Source: Alphaproteobacteria bacterium (GTDB taxonomy: Bacteria > Pseudomonadota > Alphaproteobacteria > UBA2966). Taken from it: DNA of 64,000 nucleotides. Positions 17,769-26,790 of the stretch are shown here, in pieces; positions within the stretch are counted from its first letter, which is position 1; each line of letters opens with the position of its first letter. Below the pieces are notes generated by a model that did no database searches, was not told the DNA's origin, and saw only the letters and a list, made by a program, of their open reading frames with translations. The translations under genes and the position numbers were made by a program. The stretch spans positions 35,631-99,630 of the forward strand of contig JABILA010000141.1 of NCBI GenBank assembly GCA_018654745.1. Reading direction: 5' to 3'.

Positions 17769-18889
17769 GCCGCAGGCTCCGGTGCATTGCCGCGACCCCG
17801 ATTCAGGTGTCGGGCATTACGACCCAGCCACCAGATTGCTATTGCACCGGCGATCAATATACTCAGATACATGGTGGGTGTCAGGGACGGCGACTTGCTG
17901 ACAAGAGGGACAAGTGCCAGGGCACTAATTTCGAACAACAATGCCGCACAGGAGACAAAGGCGATACGTTGCCATTCGCCACGTCGATCGAATTCACCGG
18001 ACAACAAACCGGCCAGGGCAATCAAGACAAGGACAAACGCATGCAAAGGCTGGCTGATGCGCTTGTGCACTTCCGCCATCATACGATTGGCATTCTTGCG
18101 ATCATCATTATTGTCTTCAAGATTAATCAACTCGGACATATAGCGCTCGCCCGGTTCTCGCCAGCGCTTGCCGCCGGGAGAGGCCAGTCGGCCAAGGTCG
18201 AGGGCGTATTTGTCAAAGTATAAAAGGGACAGCTGGCCGGAATTTTTGGCAATTTCCTGTCGATTGCCATTTTCCATAACAAATCGGGGGCCTTGTCTGG
18301 TTTCAAGCAACAAACCCCGTTCGGCCATGACAGTAACCGGTTTCAGAACGTCGCGATTGTCGTGCACCAGGATGCCCAACAGCTCACCATCATCCCCACG
18401 TGCCCTTACATAGACCGTGATTCCTCGCATCAGTTCGTTGAACACACCTTCCTGGATCAAGACTGACGCATAGTTGCTGCGGACCGAGTCATGGCTATCC
18501 TTGAAGGTTCGAAAGCCCAGCGGGGTCAGGTACATGACAAAAACGTAGCTGATAACAACAACCACCATCGCCATGACAAGGGCCGGAAACACCAATGCGC
18601 GCTGGCTCATGCCGGCGGAGCGCATAACGACCAGTTCACTGTCATAGTTCAGCCGGTGATAGGCGAACAGGACAGCGCAAAAAAGTGCGATGGGCAGGAT
18701 CAGAACCAGAACGCCCGGCATCAAAAGCAGGGTGACATACAGAAATTCTCCGGCAGACAGGCCACGGTTCACGATCATGTCAACGAAGCGCAAACTCTGG
18801 GTCAGCCAGACAACACCCGTCAGCACCAGTGTGATAAACACCAGTGGTGCCATGAGCTGGCGGAAAATATAGCGATTCAGACCGTTCAT
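17765..18889 (-). CDS. lptF: LPS export permease LptF
   Basis: This is the partner permease of the LPS exporter. The 374-residue protein begins MNGLNRYIFRQL and has the same six-helix plus periplasmic domain architecture (RSAGMSQRALVFP after helix 3). It is the first gene of the lptF-lptG-lptD-surA-pdxA-rsmA run, so the operon promoter should lie in the 207-nt divergent gap with pepA (18890-19096). Confidence 0.94.
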   Translation of the reverse strand: MNGLNRYIFRQLMAPLVFITLVLTGVVWLTQSLRFVDMIVNRGLSAGEFLYVTLLLMPGVLVLILPIALFCAVLFAYHRLNYDSELVVMRSAGMSQRALVFPALVMAMVVVVISYVFVMYLTPLGFRTFKDSHDSVRSNYASVLIQEGVFNELMRGITVYVRARGDDGELLGILVHDNRDVLKPVTVMAERGLLLETRQGPRFVMENGNRQEIAKNSGQLSLLYFDKYALDLGRLASPGGKRWREPGERYMSELINLEDNNDDRKNANRMMAEVHKRISQPLHAFVLVLIALAGLLSGEFDRRGEWQRIAFVSCAALLFEISALALVPLVSKSPSLTPTMYLSILIAGAIAIWWLGRNARHLNRGRGNAPEPAA

Positions 18890-19096
18890 ACGGTGCGTTA
18901 TACCTGTTTTTCGGAACCCATTCTACCTAGCACGTCCTGGTCCGGGAGTGTACCAGAAAGCAGATATTTTCATCGCGAACAAGATGATCCCTGCCAGGGC
19001 TTTTAATTGTCGCCCGGCACGATAAGATAGCGCCAATTCTGAGGGCGCGCGCGACGTAGCCCTCTTGTTGTGAACTAACCAATTCAGGACTTCAAA

Positions 19097-20599
19097 ATGA
19101 AAATCTCCGTTTCCGAACTTTCCCTTCCACGTGCGGGTGCCGTTGCTGTCGCAGTGCACGCTGACAAGGCCATGGGTGCCACGGCCAAAGCCCTCGACAA
19201 AAAGACAAACGGGGCCTTGTCGAAAGCCATGGGCAACGGTCGTTTTACAGGGGCCAAGGGACAAATGCTCGGGATCAATGCGCCAGCAGGTCTTTCGGTC
19301 AGCCGTATTGTGTTGTTTGGACTGGGTGAAGCAGAAAAAGTTAATGTGCTGGGTCTGCAGAATGCCGGTGGCAAGCTGGTCGGGCAAATGAACGGTGTTG
19401 GTGAAAAGCAGCTGACCATTGTCGTTGATACAGTGCGCGGAAAGCTTGGCAAAATTGCCGCTGCCGATGCGGCTGCAGAAATTGCCTTTGGCGCACGGCT
19501 TGGCAGCTACCGCTTTGACAAATACCGCACCACAGAAAAAGCCGAGAAAAAACCAACCCTGAAAAATGTTTCCGTCGCTGTCAAAGGCGCAGCCGCAGCC
19601 AGGAAAGCCCTGGTTGTCAAAAGCCGGATTGCAGATGGCGTTGAAGTCACCCGTAATCTGGTATCCGAGCCTGGCAATGTACTCTATCCGGCTTCTTTCG
19701 CCGCAGAGGCCAAAAAGCTTACGAAGCTTGGGGTCAAAGTTGAAGTCATGGGTGCGGCCCGGCTTGCCAAACTGGGCATGAATGCTCTGCTGGGTGTTGC
19801 CGCTGGCAGTCAGCATGAAGCCCATGTGGTTGTGATGCAGTGGAACGGCGCACCTGCCAGTGCCAAACAAAAGCCTCTGGCCATCGTCGGCAAAGGTGTC
19901 ACCTTTGATTCAGGCGGCATTTCTCTCAAGCCAGGTGCTGGTATGGGTGATATGAAGTGGGACATGGGCGGCGCCGGTGTTGTTGTCGGCTTGATGACGG
20001 CTCTGGCCGGTCGCAAGGCCAAAGCCAATATCGTTGGTGTTATTGGTCTGGTCGAGAACATGCCGTCAGGAACAGCGCAGCGTCCCGGTGACGTTGTGAA
20101 GTCCATGTCCGGTCAAACCATTGAAATCGACAATACCGACGCCGAAGGCCGCCTCGTGTTGGCCGATGCGCTCTGGTACACACAAAAGCGCTTCAAGCCA
20201 ACCGCCATGATTGACCTGGCAACCTTGACCGGCGCGATTATCATGTCTCTGGGGCATGTACATGCAGGTTTGTTTGCCTCTGACGATGATCTGGCAAATG
20301 CGTTGAGCAAAGCCGGGAACGATGAAGATGAACTGGTCTGGCGCATGCCGTTGCACCAGGAATATGACAATAACATCAGCTCCGAAATTGCCGACGTCAA
20401 AAACACAGGCCGTGAAGGCGGTGGCTCAATTACAGCCGCCCAGTTCCTCAAGCGCTTTACCAATGATACCAAATGGGCGCACCTGGATATTGCAGGCATG
20501 ACCTGGTCAAACAAAGGCAAGCCAACTGTACCAAAGGGCGGCACCGGTTTCGGTGTACGTCTGCTGGACCGTCTGGTCGCCGATAATTACGAAGTCTGA
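19097..20599 (+). CDS. pepA: Leucyl aminopeptidase
   Basis: PepA is a cytoplasmic M17 aminopeptidase that removes N-terminal residues from peptides and in some bacteria also binds DNA. The 500-residue protein has the M17 catalytic domain with NTDAEGRL and metal-binding VGKGVTFDSGGISLKP. The ATG at 19097 follows a good AGGA site. It is divergent from lptF, a conserved arrangement, and is followed by holC. Confidence 0.96.
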   Translation: MKISVSELSLPRAGAVAVAVHADKAMGATAKALDKKTNGALSKAMGNGRFTGAKGQMLGINAPAGLSVSRIVLFGLGEAEKVNVLGLQNAGGKLVGQMNGVGEKQLTIVVDTVRGKLGKIAAADAAAEIAFGARLGSYRFDKYRTTEKAEKKPTLKNVSVAVKGAAAARKALVVKSRIADGVEVTRNLVSEPGNVLYPASFAAEAKKLTKLGVKVEVMGAARLAKLGMNALLGVAAGSQHEAHVVVMQWNGAPASAKQKPLAIVGKGVTFDSGGISLKPGAGMGDMKWDMGGAGVVVGLMTALAGRKAKANIVGVIGLVENMPSGTAQRPGDVVKSMSGQTIEIDNTDAEGRLVLADALWYTQKRFKPTAMIDLATLTGAIIMSLGHVHAGLFASDDDLANALSKAGNDEDELVWRMPLHQEYDNNISSEIADVKNTGREGGGSITAAQFLKRFTNDTKWAHLDIAGMTWSNKGKPTVPKGGTGFGVRLLDRLVADNYEV

Positions 20600-20618
20600 G
20601 GCAGGATCGGGCAGGGCG

Positions 20619-21068
20619 ATGACTGAGGTCAGTTTCTACCATCTGGAACGCACACCTTTGAAAGTCGCGCTGCCCAAAATCCTCGAAAAAGCGCATTCCG
20701 CCGGGATGCGTACGGTCGTTATCGCCGGATCTGAAGAGCATATTGCCGAGTTGAATGCAGCCTTATGGACTTATGATCCGGACAGCTTTTTGCCTCATGG
20801 AACCGGCGAAGACGGACCCGCTGCGGACCAGCCGATCTATCTGACAACCCACGATGAAAACCCCAATGCGGCCACCGTTCTGGCCTTGGTTGATGGTGTT
20901 GATGTGACGGATTTTGGCAAGTTCAACCGGGTGCTGGACCTGTTCGACGGGCATGACGAAGAAGCTGTCCAGGCTGCCCGTGGGCGCTGGAAAACGCGCA
21001 TGGATGCCGGACATGATTTAACTTACTGGCAGCAAACACCGACGGGCGGCTGGGAGAAAAAGGCCTGA
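20619..21068 (+). CDS. holC: DNA polymerase III chi subunit
   Basis: HolC is the chi subunit of the clamp-loader assembly and contacts single-strand-binding protein during replication. The 149-residue protein begins MTEVSFYHLERTPL and has the family features LPKILEKAHSAGMR, LWTYDPDSFLPHG and FNRVLDLFDG. An upstream in-frame ATG lies inside pepA and was rejected. It starts 19 nt after pepA, a pairing widespread in proteobacteria. Confidence 0.93.
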   Translation: MTEVSFYHLERTPLKVALPKILEKAHSAGMRTVVIAGSEEHIAELNAALWTYDPDSFLPHGTGEDGPAADQPIYLTTHDENPNAATVLALVDGVDVTDFGKFNRVLDLFDGHDEEAVQAARGRWKTRMDAGHDLTYWQQTPTGGWEKKA

Positions 21069-21089
21069 GTTGTTCGCGACAATCCGGCT

Positions 21090-22328
21090 TTAAGGCGCTG
21101 GAGTATCACCCCACCATTCACGCGGTGGCTTTCGTTTCTCGAATTCCATCTTGTCGTCCAGCCACAACATCAGTCCCCGCAAAGGCGAGTTCAGCAAATC
21201 CCTGAACAGGCGCATGTACCATTTGCTGTAGTCCTTGTTGTAGGGGCAGACCCGCATACAAATGGCGCAATCGGCGCGCATTCTTGTCCAGTAAGAAAAA
21301 CACTTCTCACAATTGGCAGACCATTTCTTGACGCCCTTGATGGTGGAGCGGTTTTCACCACCTTCTTTCGGGGGCCCAAAAGGCAGCGCCTTGGGTGGAC
21401 AGGCGTCGGCACATTTCTGGCACTGATTACAGGTCTCGGTGACACCGTATTTGACCGGCTTGTTATGGGCCAGCGGCATGTCAGTGAAGATTTTTGAAAA
21501 CCGGATGCGGGGTCCATGATCAGGCGTGATGATCATCTGGTTACGGCCATATTCACCAAGGCCCGCCTTGATGGCATAGGGAATGGTGACAGCAGAATCA
21601 TTGGATGATGCGATGGCGTTATATCCCAGACCCTGAATAAAGCTGGCGATGGAGGTTGCCACAGCGGCTTCGCGCGAATATTCCCGGCCCGTGGCTGACG
21701 CGCCAAGGGCGGATGGATATGATTGTACCAGGCCAAAATCCATGCCGTGCCCAACAACGATGACACTGGTCATGCCTTCGGTAACAGGATTGAACTTTTC
21801 CTCGCGCTCGTTAGTGCGCACGTCAGCAATGGAGGCATAGGCCCATCGTTCGTCATATTCAGTAATGCCGAACGCGTCCGCACCCAGAAATTCAGCGGCC
21901 TTTTTCAGACGCTTGCTAACAGCCTCCAGATCGTCTGTTTCAACCTGGGTGGGTGCCAGTGGCGTAAATTTCTTGAAAGAATCCAGGAAGCCTTCGCGCA
22001 CGCCCTTTTTGCCACCGCGCGCGGAGAATTCGTTCGAAACCGACCAGGAGGCATTCAGCAAAGCGTAATCCCATTGGGTAAAGCCGTCAGCTTTTCGCGG
22101 GGATGGGTGAATGTAGGCCTGGAAGAATGCTGTAACGTGATCCGAGATCACTTCGTCATCCCAGAAAGCACGATTGAACATGTCGTCGCGCTGGTCGAAG
22201 CGTTCAAAATCGTCGCTGATTTCAAAACCGGCAGCCTTGTCACTGGCTTCAAATCGCTTCCAGTCTTCCCTGTTATCGACAGGTTTATTGGCTGGCCAGC
22301 TACTTGTGGTCGTGGCACGATCGCTCAT
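21090..22328 (-). CDS. Reductive-dehalogenase-like 4Fe-4S protein
   Basis: The 412-residue protein resembles the catalytic part of reductive dehalogenases and, more distantly, epoxyqueuosine reductase QueG. GLGEYGRNQMIITPDHGPRI (residues 257-276) matches their cobalamin-domain core. Two ferredoxin-type clusters follow: Cys300, 303, 306, 310 and Cys340/343, 354, 357, 361. There is no twin-arginine signal and no membrane-anchor rdhB gene beside it, so it should be a soluble cytoplasmic enzyme. Whether it dehalogenates anything is unknown; the partner reductase must be encoded elsewhere. It is divergent from the DapA-like gene. Confidence 0.78.
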   Translation of the reverse strand: MSDRATTTSSWPANKPVDNREDWKRFEASDKAAGFEISDDFERFDQRDDMFNRAFWDDEVISDHVTAFFQAYIHPSPRKADGFTQWDYALLNASWSVSNEFSARGGKKGVREGFLDSFKKFTPLAPTQVETDDLEAVSKRLKKAAEFLGADAFGITEYDERWAYASIADVRTNEREEKFNPVTEGMTSVIVVGHGMDFGLVQSYPSALGASATGREYSREAAVATSIASFIQGLGYNAIASSNDSAVTIPYAIKAGLGEYGRNQMIITPDHGPRIRFSKIFTDMPLAHNKPVKYGVTETCNQCQKCADACPPKALPFGPPKEGGENRSTIKGVKKWSANCEKCFSYWTRMRADCAICMRVCPYNKDYSKWYMRLFRDLLNSPLRGLMLWLDDKMEFEKRKPPREWWGDTPAP

Positions 22329-22424
22329 TCAACGCTCCTGATTAACATCACAGGACTCATAAATCAGGATACTTTCCCTGACACAATGTAAATCCATGAT
22401 TTTTCCGGTTACAGTTAACGAGTG

Positions 22425-23330
22425 ATGACAAATAACGGAAATCTTGAAGATATTCGCGGCATCTATCCGATGCTCTATGCCTTTTTTGGCGACAAGGGTG
22501 AACTGGATCGCGCTGCAATGCGCCGTCAGGTTGATGGCTGCATCGATGCGGGCTGTCACGGCATTGCCGTCGGTGGACTGGCGACCGAAACCAACAAATT
22601 GTCGACGGAGGAACGCCGCACCCTGGTCGAATGGGTTGCCGAACAAATTGCCGGTCGGGTTCCGTTGTCCGTGACCATTGCCGAAAACAACGTCAATGGT
22701 CAGTCAGAAGCGGTAAATCATGCTGCCGAAAACGGGGCTGCCTGGGTTGTCTTGCAGCCACCACCCGTGCGCGGTGCAACGGAAGCCGAACTGATCCGTT
22801 TTTATGGCGCCGTGGCCGATGCCTCTCCGATACCCGTCGGCATTCAGAATGCTCCGGAATATATTGGTATCGGTTTATCCAACCAGGGCTTCGCCACCCT
22901 GAACAAAAACCATCCCAACGTTTCGATCATCAAGGCCGAAGGCCCTGCTACCTATATCGCCGGACTGGCCGCTGCGACGGACGGCGCTTTCAAGCTGTTG
23001 AACGGGCGCGATGGTCTGGAACATGTCGACAGCTTGCGTGCAGGCTGTGACGGTATGGTCCCGGGCGTCGAGACCATCGATATCCATGTGGCCATTTTCG
23101 AAACCTTCATGTCAGGAGATGAGGTAGAAGCCGACCGTATTTTCACTCAGGCCCTGCCACTGATCAGCTTCCTGATGCATTCCGTCGATCACCTCCTGTG
23201 CTATGGCAAGCGCCTCGCCGCCCGTCGCCTGGGCCTTGCTGAACCCAATGACCGTCTACCGTCGCAACAACCAACAGAATTTGGCTTGCAGGTCCTCGAC
23301 AGATGGTCAAAGGATCTGGCTGAGCTGTAG
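22425..23330 (+). CDS. Dihydrodipicolinate synthase/N-acetylneuraminate lyase family protein
   Basis: This 301-residue TIM-barrel protein belongs to the DapA/NanA class I aldolases. The Schiff-base lysine is visible in SIIKAEGP (Lys170). The tyrosine normally found in the YN-P motif is replaced by Gln (IQNAPEYIG), and the GTTGE-type loop is GLATETNKL. It is therefore unlikely to be the lysine-pathway DapA and more likely acts on another 2-oxo acid. A GTG one codon upstream (22422) is an alternative start. Confidence 0.82.
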   Translation: MTNNGNLEDIRGIYPMLYAFFGDKGELDRAAMRRQVDGCIDAGCHGIAVGGLATETNKLSTEERRTLVEWVAEQIAGRVPLSVTIAENNVNGQSEAVNHAAENGAAWVVLQPPPVRGATEAELIRFYGAVADASPIPVGIQNAPEYIGIGLSNQGFATLNKNHPNVSIIKAEGPATYIAGLAAATDGAFKLLNGRDGLEHVDSLRAGCDGMVPGVETIDIHVAIFETFMSGDEVEADRIFTQALPLISFLMHSVDHLLCYGKRLAARRLGLAEPNDRLPSQQPTEFGLQVLDRWSKDLAEL

Positions 23331-23350
23331 TTGCAGGGAGATCACCGCCA

Positions 23351-23466
23351 TCGTCACCCCCGGACTTGATCCGGGGGTCTACGTCTTTGGGGTTTTCGTC
23401 TCTAGAGACAGATGTCGCCAGGAAGACGTGGGTAGCCGGGTCGGGCCCGGCCACGACGAGATAGTG
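23351..23466. repeat. Interspersed palindromic repeat element
   Basis: This GC-rich intergenic element contains a perfect inverted repeat CCCCCGGA-CTTGA-TCCGGGGG (23357-23377), a 12-bp palindrome GTCTCTAGAGAC (23398-23409) and a GGGTCGGGCCCGGCC block near its end. Its reverse frame reads VDPRIKSGGDDG, a phrase I know from spurious ORFs over dispersed repeats in many alphaproteobacterial genomes. It lies between two convergent genes and could act as a bidirectional transcription stop. Copy number cannot be judged from one window. Confidence 0.65.
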
Positions 23467-23467
23467 A

Positions 23468-24232
23468 CTAATTACGGTATTCAGGCTCTTCCTTGTCCAG
23501 GATACGGCGCAGGGCGTTGAAGTGGCGGCTGGTGAGCAAGGGGCGATCGTCGGCCATTTGCTGAGCCGTCAATGTTTGCACGTCTTCGGAAACTTCATTC
23601 AGTTCACTGCCGTTTGACCCCGCCATGACCTGGAACATGGCGGCGCGCTCCAGGTAATACAGGTCTGTATAGGCTTCGGCCATGCTGGCACCACAGACGA
23701 CGACGCCATGTCCTGCCAGAAACCCGACGGAGCGATTGCCCATGGTTCTGGCAATGCGTCCTCCCTCGTCCCCATCAGCGGCGAGGCCGTTATAGGTGTC
23801 GTCATAAGCGATGCGATCCTTGAACATCAGGGCGTTCTGTTCGGCCATTTGCAAGCGTCCGTTTTTGCGGGTGCAGATGGCTGTGGCGTATGGCTGGTGG
23901 GTATGTAAAACGACTTTCGCATCAGGCTTGGCGATATGGACTTTCGAGTGGATATTAAAGGCTGTGTTCTCGACCCAATTGTCGCCCTCCAGGACGTTGC
24001 CGTCCTTGTCACAATAAACCAGACAGGACGCTGTTATTTCAGACCAGTGCCAGCCATAGGGGTTGATCAGAAACCGTTCTCCCCTGGACACGCCATCTTC
24101 ATCAGGCACGGCGATGGAGAAGTGATTGTCGACGCCCTCGTGCAGATTGTGCCGCGCTGCCCAGCGGAGCCCCGCTGCCAGGTCGAGCCTGAGTTCCTGA
24201 ATGACTTCCTGATGTGCGCTCATGGTTTCCAT
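23468..24232 (-). CDS. Class II aldolase/adducin family protein
   Basis: The 254-residue protein has the class II aldolase/adducin fold. The zinc site is represented by VLHTHQPYA and the downstream GHGVVVCG histidine. Members include fuculose-phosphate aldolases and decarboxylating relatives; the exact substrate cannot be told. A second ATG three codons in (24223) has the better-spaced ribosome binding site and may be the true start. It is convergent with the DapA-like gene and divergent from gor. Confidence 0.85.
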   Translation of the reverse strand: METMSAHQEVIQELRLDLAAGLRWAARHNLHEGVDNHFSIAVPDEDGVSRGERFLINPYGWHWSEITASCLVYCDKDGNVLEGDNWVENTAFNIHSKVHIAKPDAKVVLHTHQPYATAICTRKNGRLQMAEQNALMFKDRIAYDDTYNGLAADGDEGGRIARTMGNRSVGFLAGHGVVVCGASMAEAYTDLYYLERAAMFQVMAGSNGSELNEVSEDVQTLTAQQMADDRPLLTSRHFNALRRILDKEEPEYRN

Positions 24233-24432
24233 CCCGACAAAAATGACCCTATTGTTCTTTAAACTATAGCCTGGACCCTGAAAATTGTCAGAGCAACTGT
24301 CATATGTAAAGAAATGGCGTTTTCGTGACTACCTGGTGACTGGCAGAATTGTCATCAGGCCTTATATATTATCTTCTCACCTGATGTTTTTCTTTGGCCC
24401 GATGGCGGTCTATCTGGATTATGGAACTCAAA

Positions 24433-25809
24433 ATGGCTGAATATGACTACGATCTCTTTGTGATTGGTGCAGGCTCTGGTGGTGTACGCGCCAGTCGCAT
24501 GTCGGCATCTTTCGGTGCCAGGGTTGGCATTGCCGAAGAATACCGGTTTGGCGGGACCTGTGTAATCCGGGGCTGCGTGCCAAAAAAACTGATGGTTTAT
24601 GCCAGTCATTTTGCCGAAGAATTTGAAGATGCTGGCGGTTTTGGCTGGACTGTGGGGGAAAGCAGTTTCTCATGGCCTGCCCTGATCGCGGCCAAGGACA
24701 AGGAAATTGACCGCCTGGAAGGCATTTATCACAACATTCTCGGCAATGCCGGTGTTGAAATGCATAAAGGCCGGGCAACGATCGTTGATGCCCATACCCT
24801 GGATGTCGCAGGCAAAACAGTCACTGCGGATACCATTCTGGTGGCTACCGGGGGCAAGCCGACATTGCCGGATGTTCCTGGTATCGAACATGCCATTACT
24901 TCCAACGAAATATTTCACCTGCCTGATCTGCCAAAACGGGCCGCTGTTGTCGGTGGTGGTTATATAGCCATTGAATTTGCCGGCATACTGAACGGACTCG
25001 GCGCCGAGACAACGCTGTTCTATCGCGGTGAACAAATCCTGCGCGGATTTGATGACGATGTGCGCAATCATCTGGCGAAGGAAGTTGTCAAAAAAGGACT
25101 GAACCTGCGTACAGGCACCAATGTCACATCCATCGAAAAAACGGCGACAGGACTGACACTGACATTGACGGATGGAACCACCACCGAAGTTGATGCGGTG
25201 TTGTATGGCACGGGCCGCCACGCCAATGTCGACGGCCTCGGACTCGAAGCCGTTGGGGTTGAACGCAATGCCTGGGGCGGTGTTGTGGTGGATGAATTCA
25301 GCCAGACAACAGTACCCAATATCTATGCCATCGGGGATGTCACCAATCGGGTTGAACTGACCCCCGTTGCCCTGATGGAAGGCATGGCCCTGGCCCGCAC
25401 CCTGTATGCTGGCGAGCCGACCAGCCCTGATCACAAGGACGTGCCACATGCTGTATTCTCGCAACCGTCCTGCGCCATTGTGGGCATGACCGAAGCCGAA
25501 GCTTTGGCGCACTATGGTGAACTGGATTTGTACAAATCAACCTTCCGCGCCCTGAAACACACATTGTCCGGGAACGACGAGCAAACCTTCATGAAGTTGA
25601 TCGTTGATCAGGCCAGCCAGAAAGTTGTAGGCGTACATATGGTCGGTGCCGATGCTGCCGAGATCATCCAGGGCGTGGCTATTGCTGTAAAAATGGGCGC
25701 GACCAAACAGCAGTTTGATGCCACACTGGGCATACATCCGACCTCTGCCGAGGAATTTGTGACGATGCGGGATAAATGGACGCCGCCACAGGCAGAGGCT
25801 GCGGAATAG
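24433..25809 (+). CDS. gor: Glutathione-disulfide reductase
   Basis: Gor reduces oxidised glutathione with NADPH. The 458-residue protein has the FAD motif GAGSGG (11-16), the redox disulfide Cys43 and Cys48 in GTCVIRGCVPKK, the NADPH-binding VVGGGYIAIEFAGIL and the C-terminal active-site His in GIHPTSAEEF. ATGs at 24394 and 24421 would add a non-family N-terminus. The GCVPKK form is typical of bacterial glutathione reductase. A dioxygenase gene follows 20 nt later. Confidence 0.94.
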   Translation: MAEYDYDLFVIGAGSGGVRASRMSASFGARVGIAEEYRFGGTCVIRGCVPKKLMVYASHFAEEFEDAGGFGWTVGESSFSWPALIAAKDKEIDRLEGIYHNILGNAGVEMHKGRATIVDAHTLDVAGKTVTADTILVATGGKPTLPDVPGIEHAITSNEIFHLPDLPKRAAVVGGGYIAIEFAGILNGLGAETTLFYRGEQILRGFDDDVRNHLAKEVVKKGLNLRTGTNVTSIEKTATGLTLTLTDGTTTEVDAVLYGTGRHANVDGLGLEAVGVERNAWGGVVVDEFSQTTVPNIYAIGDVTNRVELTPVALMEGMALARTLYAGEPTSPDHKDVPHAVFSQPSCAIVGMTEAEALAHYGELDLYKSTFRALKHTLSGNDEQTFMKLIVDQASQKVVGVHMVGADAAEIIQGVAIAVKMGATKQQFDATLGIHPTSAEEFVTMRDKWTPPQAEAAE

Positions 25810-25829
25810 AATAAAGAAGGCGGGGGGCC

Positions 25830-26642
25830 ATGTTCCAGATTTCTGACGCGGATCGACAAGCCTATGAAGACGACGGGGCTTGCGTTCTCAGGGGTGTGAT
25901 CAATACCGACTGGCAGGCCAGAATTGCGGATGCCATTGAACGCGATATTGCCAGGCCGGGGCCTTTCTTTCATGGCTACGAGTCCGATGACGGTGTTGGC
26001 CGCTTTCATGGCAATCTGCGCATCTGGCAAAACGATGATTGTTTTCATGATTTCTGCCATAACTCCGGTTTGCCGGAGTTGGCTCAGCAGTTCTTTCAGT
26101 CGCAGCAGGTCAATCTTCTGTATGACCAGTTGTTTGTGAAGGAACCCGGCACCACAAATCCGACCCGCTGGCACAATGACCAGCCGTACTGGCCTGTGCG
26201 CGGCTGGCATGTTCTGTCTTTCTGGATGTCTCTGGACCCTGTCACCGAAGACAGCGGGGCCCTGAAATTTGTCCGTGGCTCCCACAAATGGGACCGCTGG
26301 TTTCAACCGGAAAAATTTGGCAAGAACAAGGGCGTCGACGAATACGAAAAGAACAAGGACTATGAACCGATGCCGGATATTGATGCGGCTATCGATGACT
26401 ATGACTTTGTCAGCTGGGAACTGGAACCTGGCGACCTTTATGTCTTTCACGGTCTGACCGTTCATGGTGCCGGTGGCAATTTGCGCCAGGATCGCCGCCG
26501 CCGGGGATATACGGTTCGCTATACCGGCGATGACGCATTTTACGACACGCGACCAGGTACCAGTGTGCCCTTGCGTGAAGCCGGTCTGGCAGACGGCAAC
26601 GCCATGACCTCAGCGACCTATCCACGCATAATTGGTGTCTGA
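25830..26642 (+). CDS. Phytanoyl-CoA dioxygenase family protein
   Basis: This 270-residue protein is a probable Fe(II)/2-oxoglutarate-dependent oxygenase of the PhyH family. The metal facial triad is visible as His115 and Asp117 in RWHNDQPYWP and His212 in LTVHGAGGN; arginines near residue 224 could bind 2-oxoglutarate. The substrate is unknown. It may be co-transcribed with gor, 20 nt upstream, although no functional link is obvious. Confidence 0.87.
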   Translation: MFQISDADRQAYEDDGACVLRGVINTDWQARIADAIERDIARPGPFFHGYESDDGVGRFHGNLRIWQNDDCFHDFCHNSGLPELAQQFFQSQQVNLLYDQLFVKEPGTTNPTRWHNDQPYWPVRGWHVLSFWMSLDPVTEDSGALKFVRGSHKWDRWFQPEKFGKNKGVDEYEKNKDYEPMPDIDAAIDDYDFVSWELEPGDLYVFHGLTVHGAGGNLRQDRRRRGYTVRYTGDDAFYDTRPGTSVPLREAGLADGNAMTSATYPRIIGV

Positions 26643-26790
26643 CTGCGAACTTTATTCAGCGGAATGTCGGCGGAAGTCACCGTTTTGTTCTGAATTCTGT
26701 GATTTTTGGCGCAATTGCTTGAATTCTGACGCCAATACGGCCTATATGCAGGTCCAAATTTGAATATGCGATCTATTGGAGAGCAGTGCT

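Noticed and set aside
18923..19870. 315-codon minus-strand ORF across the lptF-pepA gap
   Set aside because: Most of it is the antisense of pepA, whose sequence is clearly coding. The reverse frame has no domain and no ribosome binding site.
23164..23454. ORF with the phrase DPRIKSGGDDG
   Set aside because: This phrase is a known translation artefact over dispersed palindromic repeats. The sequence is better explained as a repeat element.
24670..25512. 280-codon minus-strand ORF opposite gor
   Set aside because: It is the mirror of the glutathione reductase gene and shows no motif.
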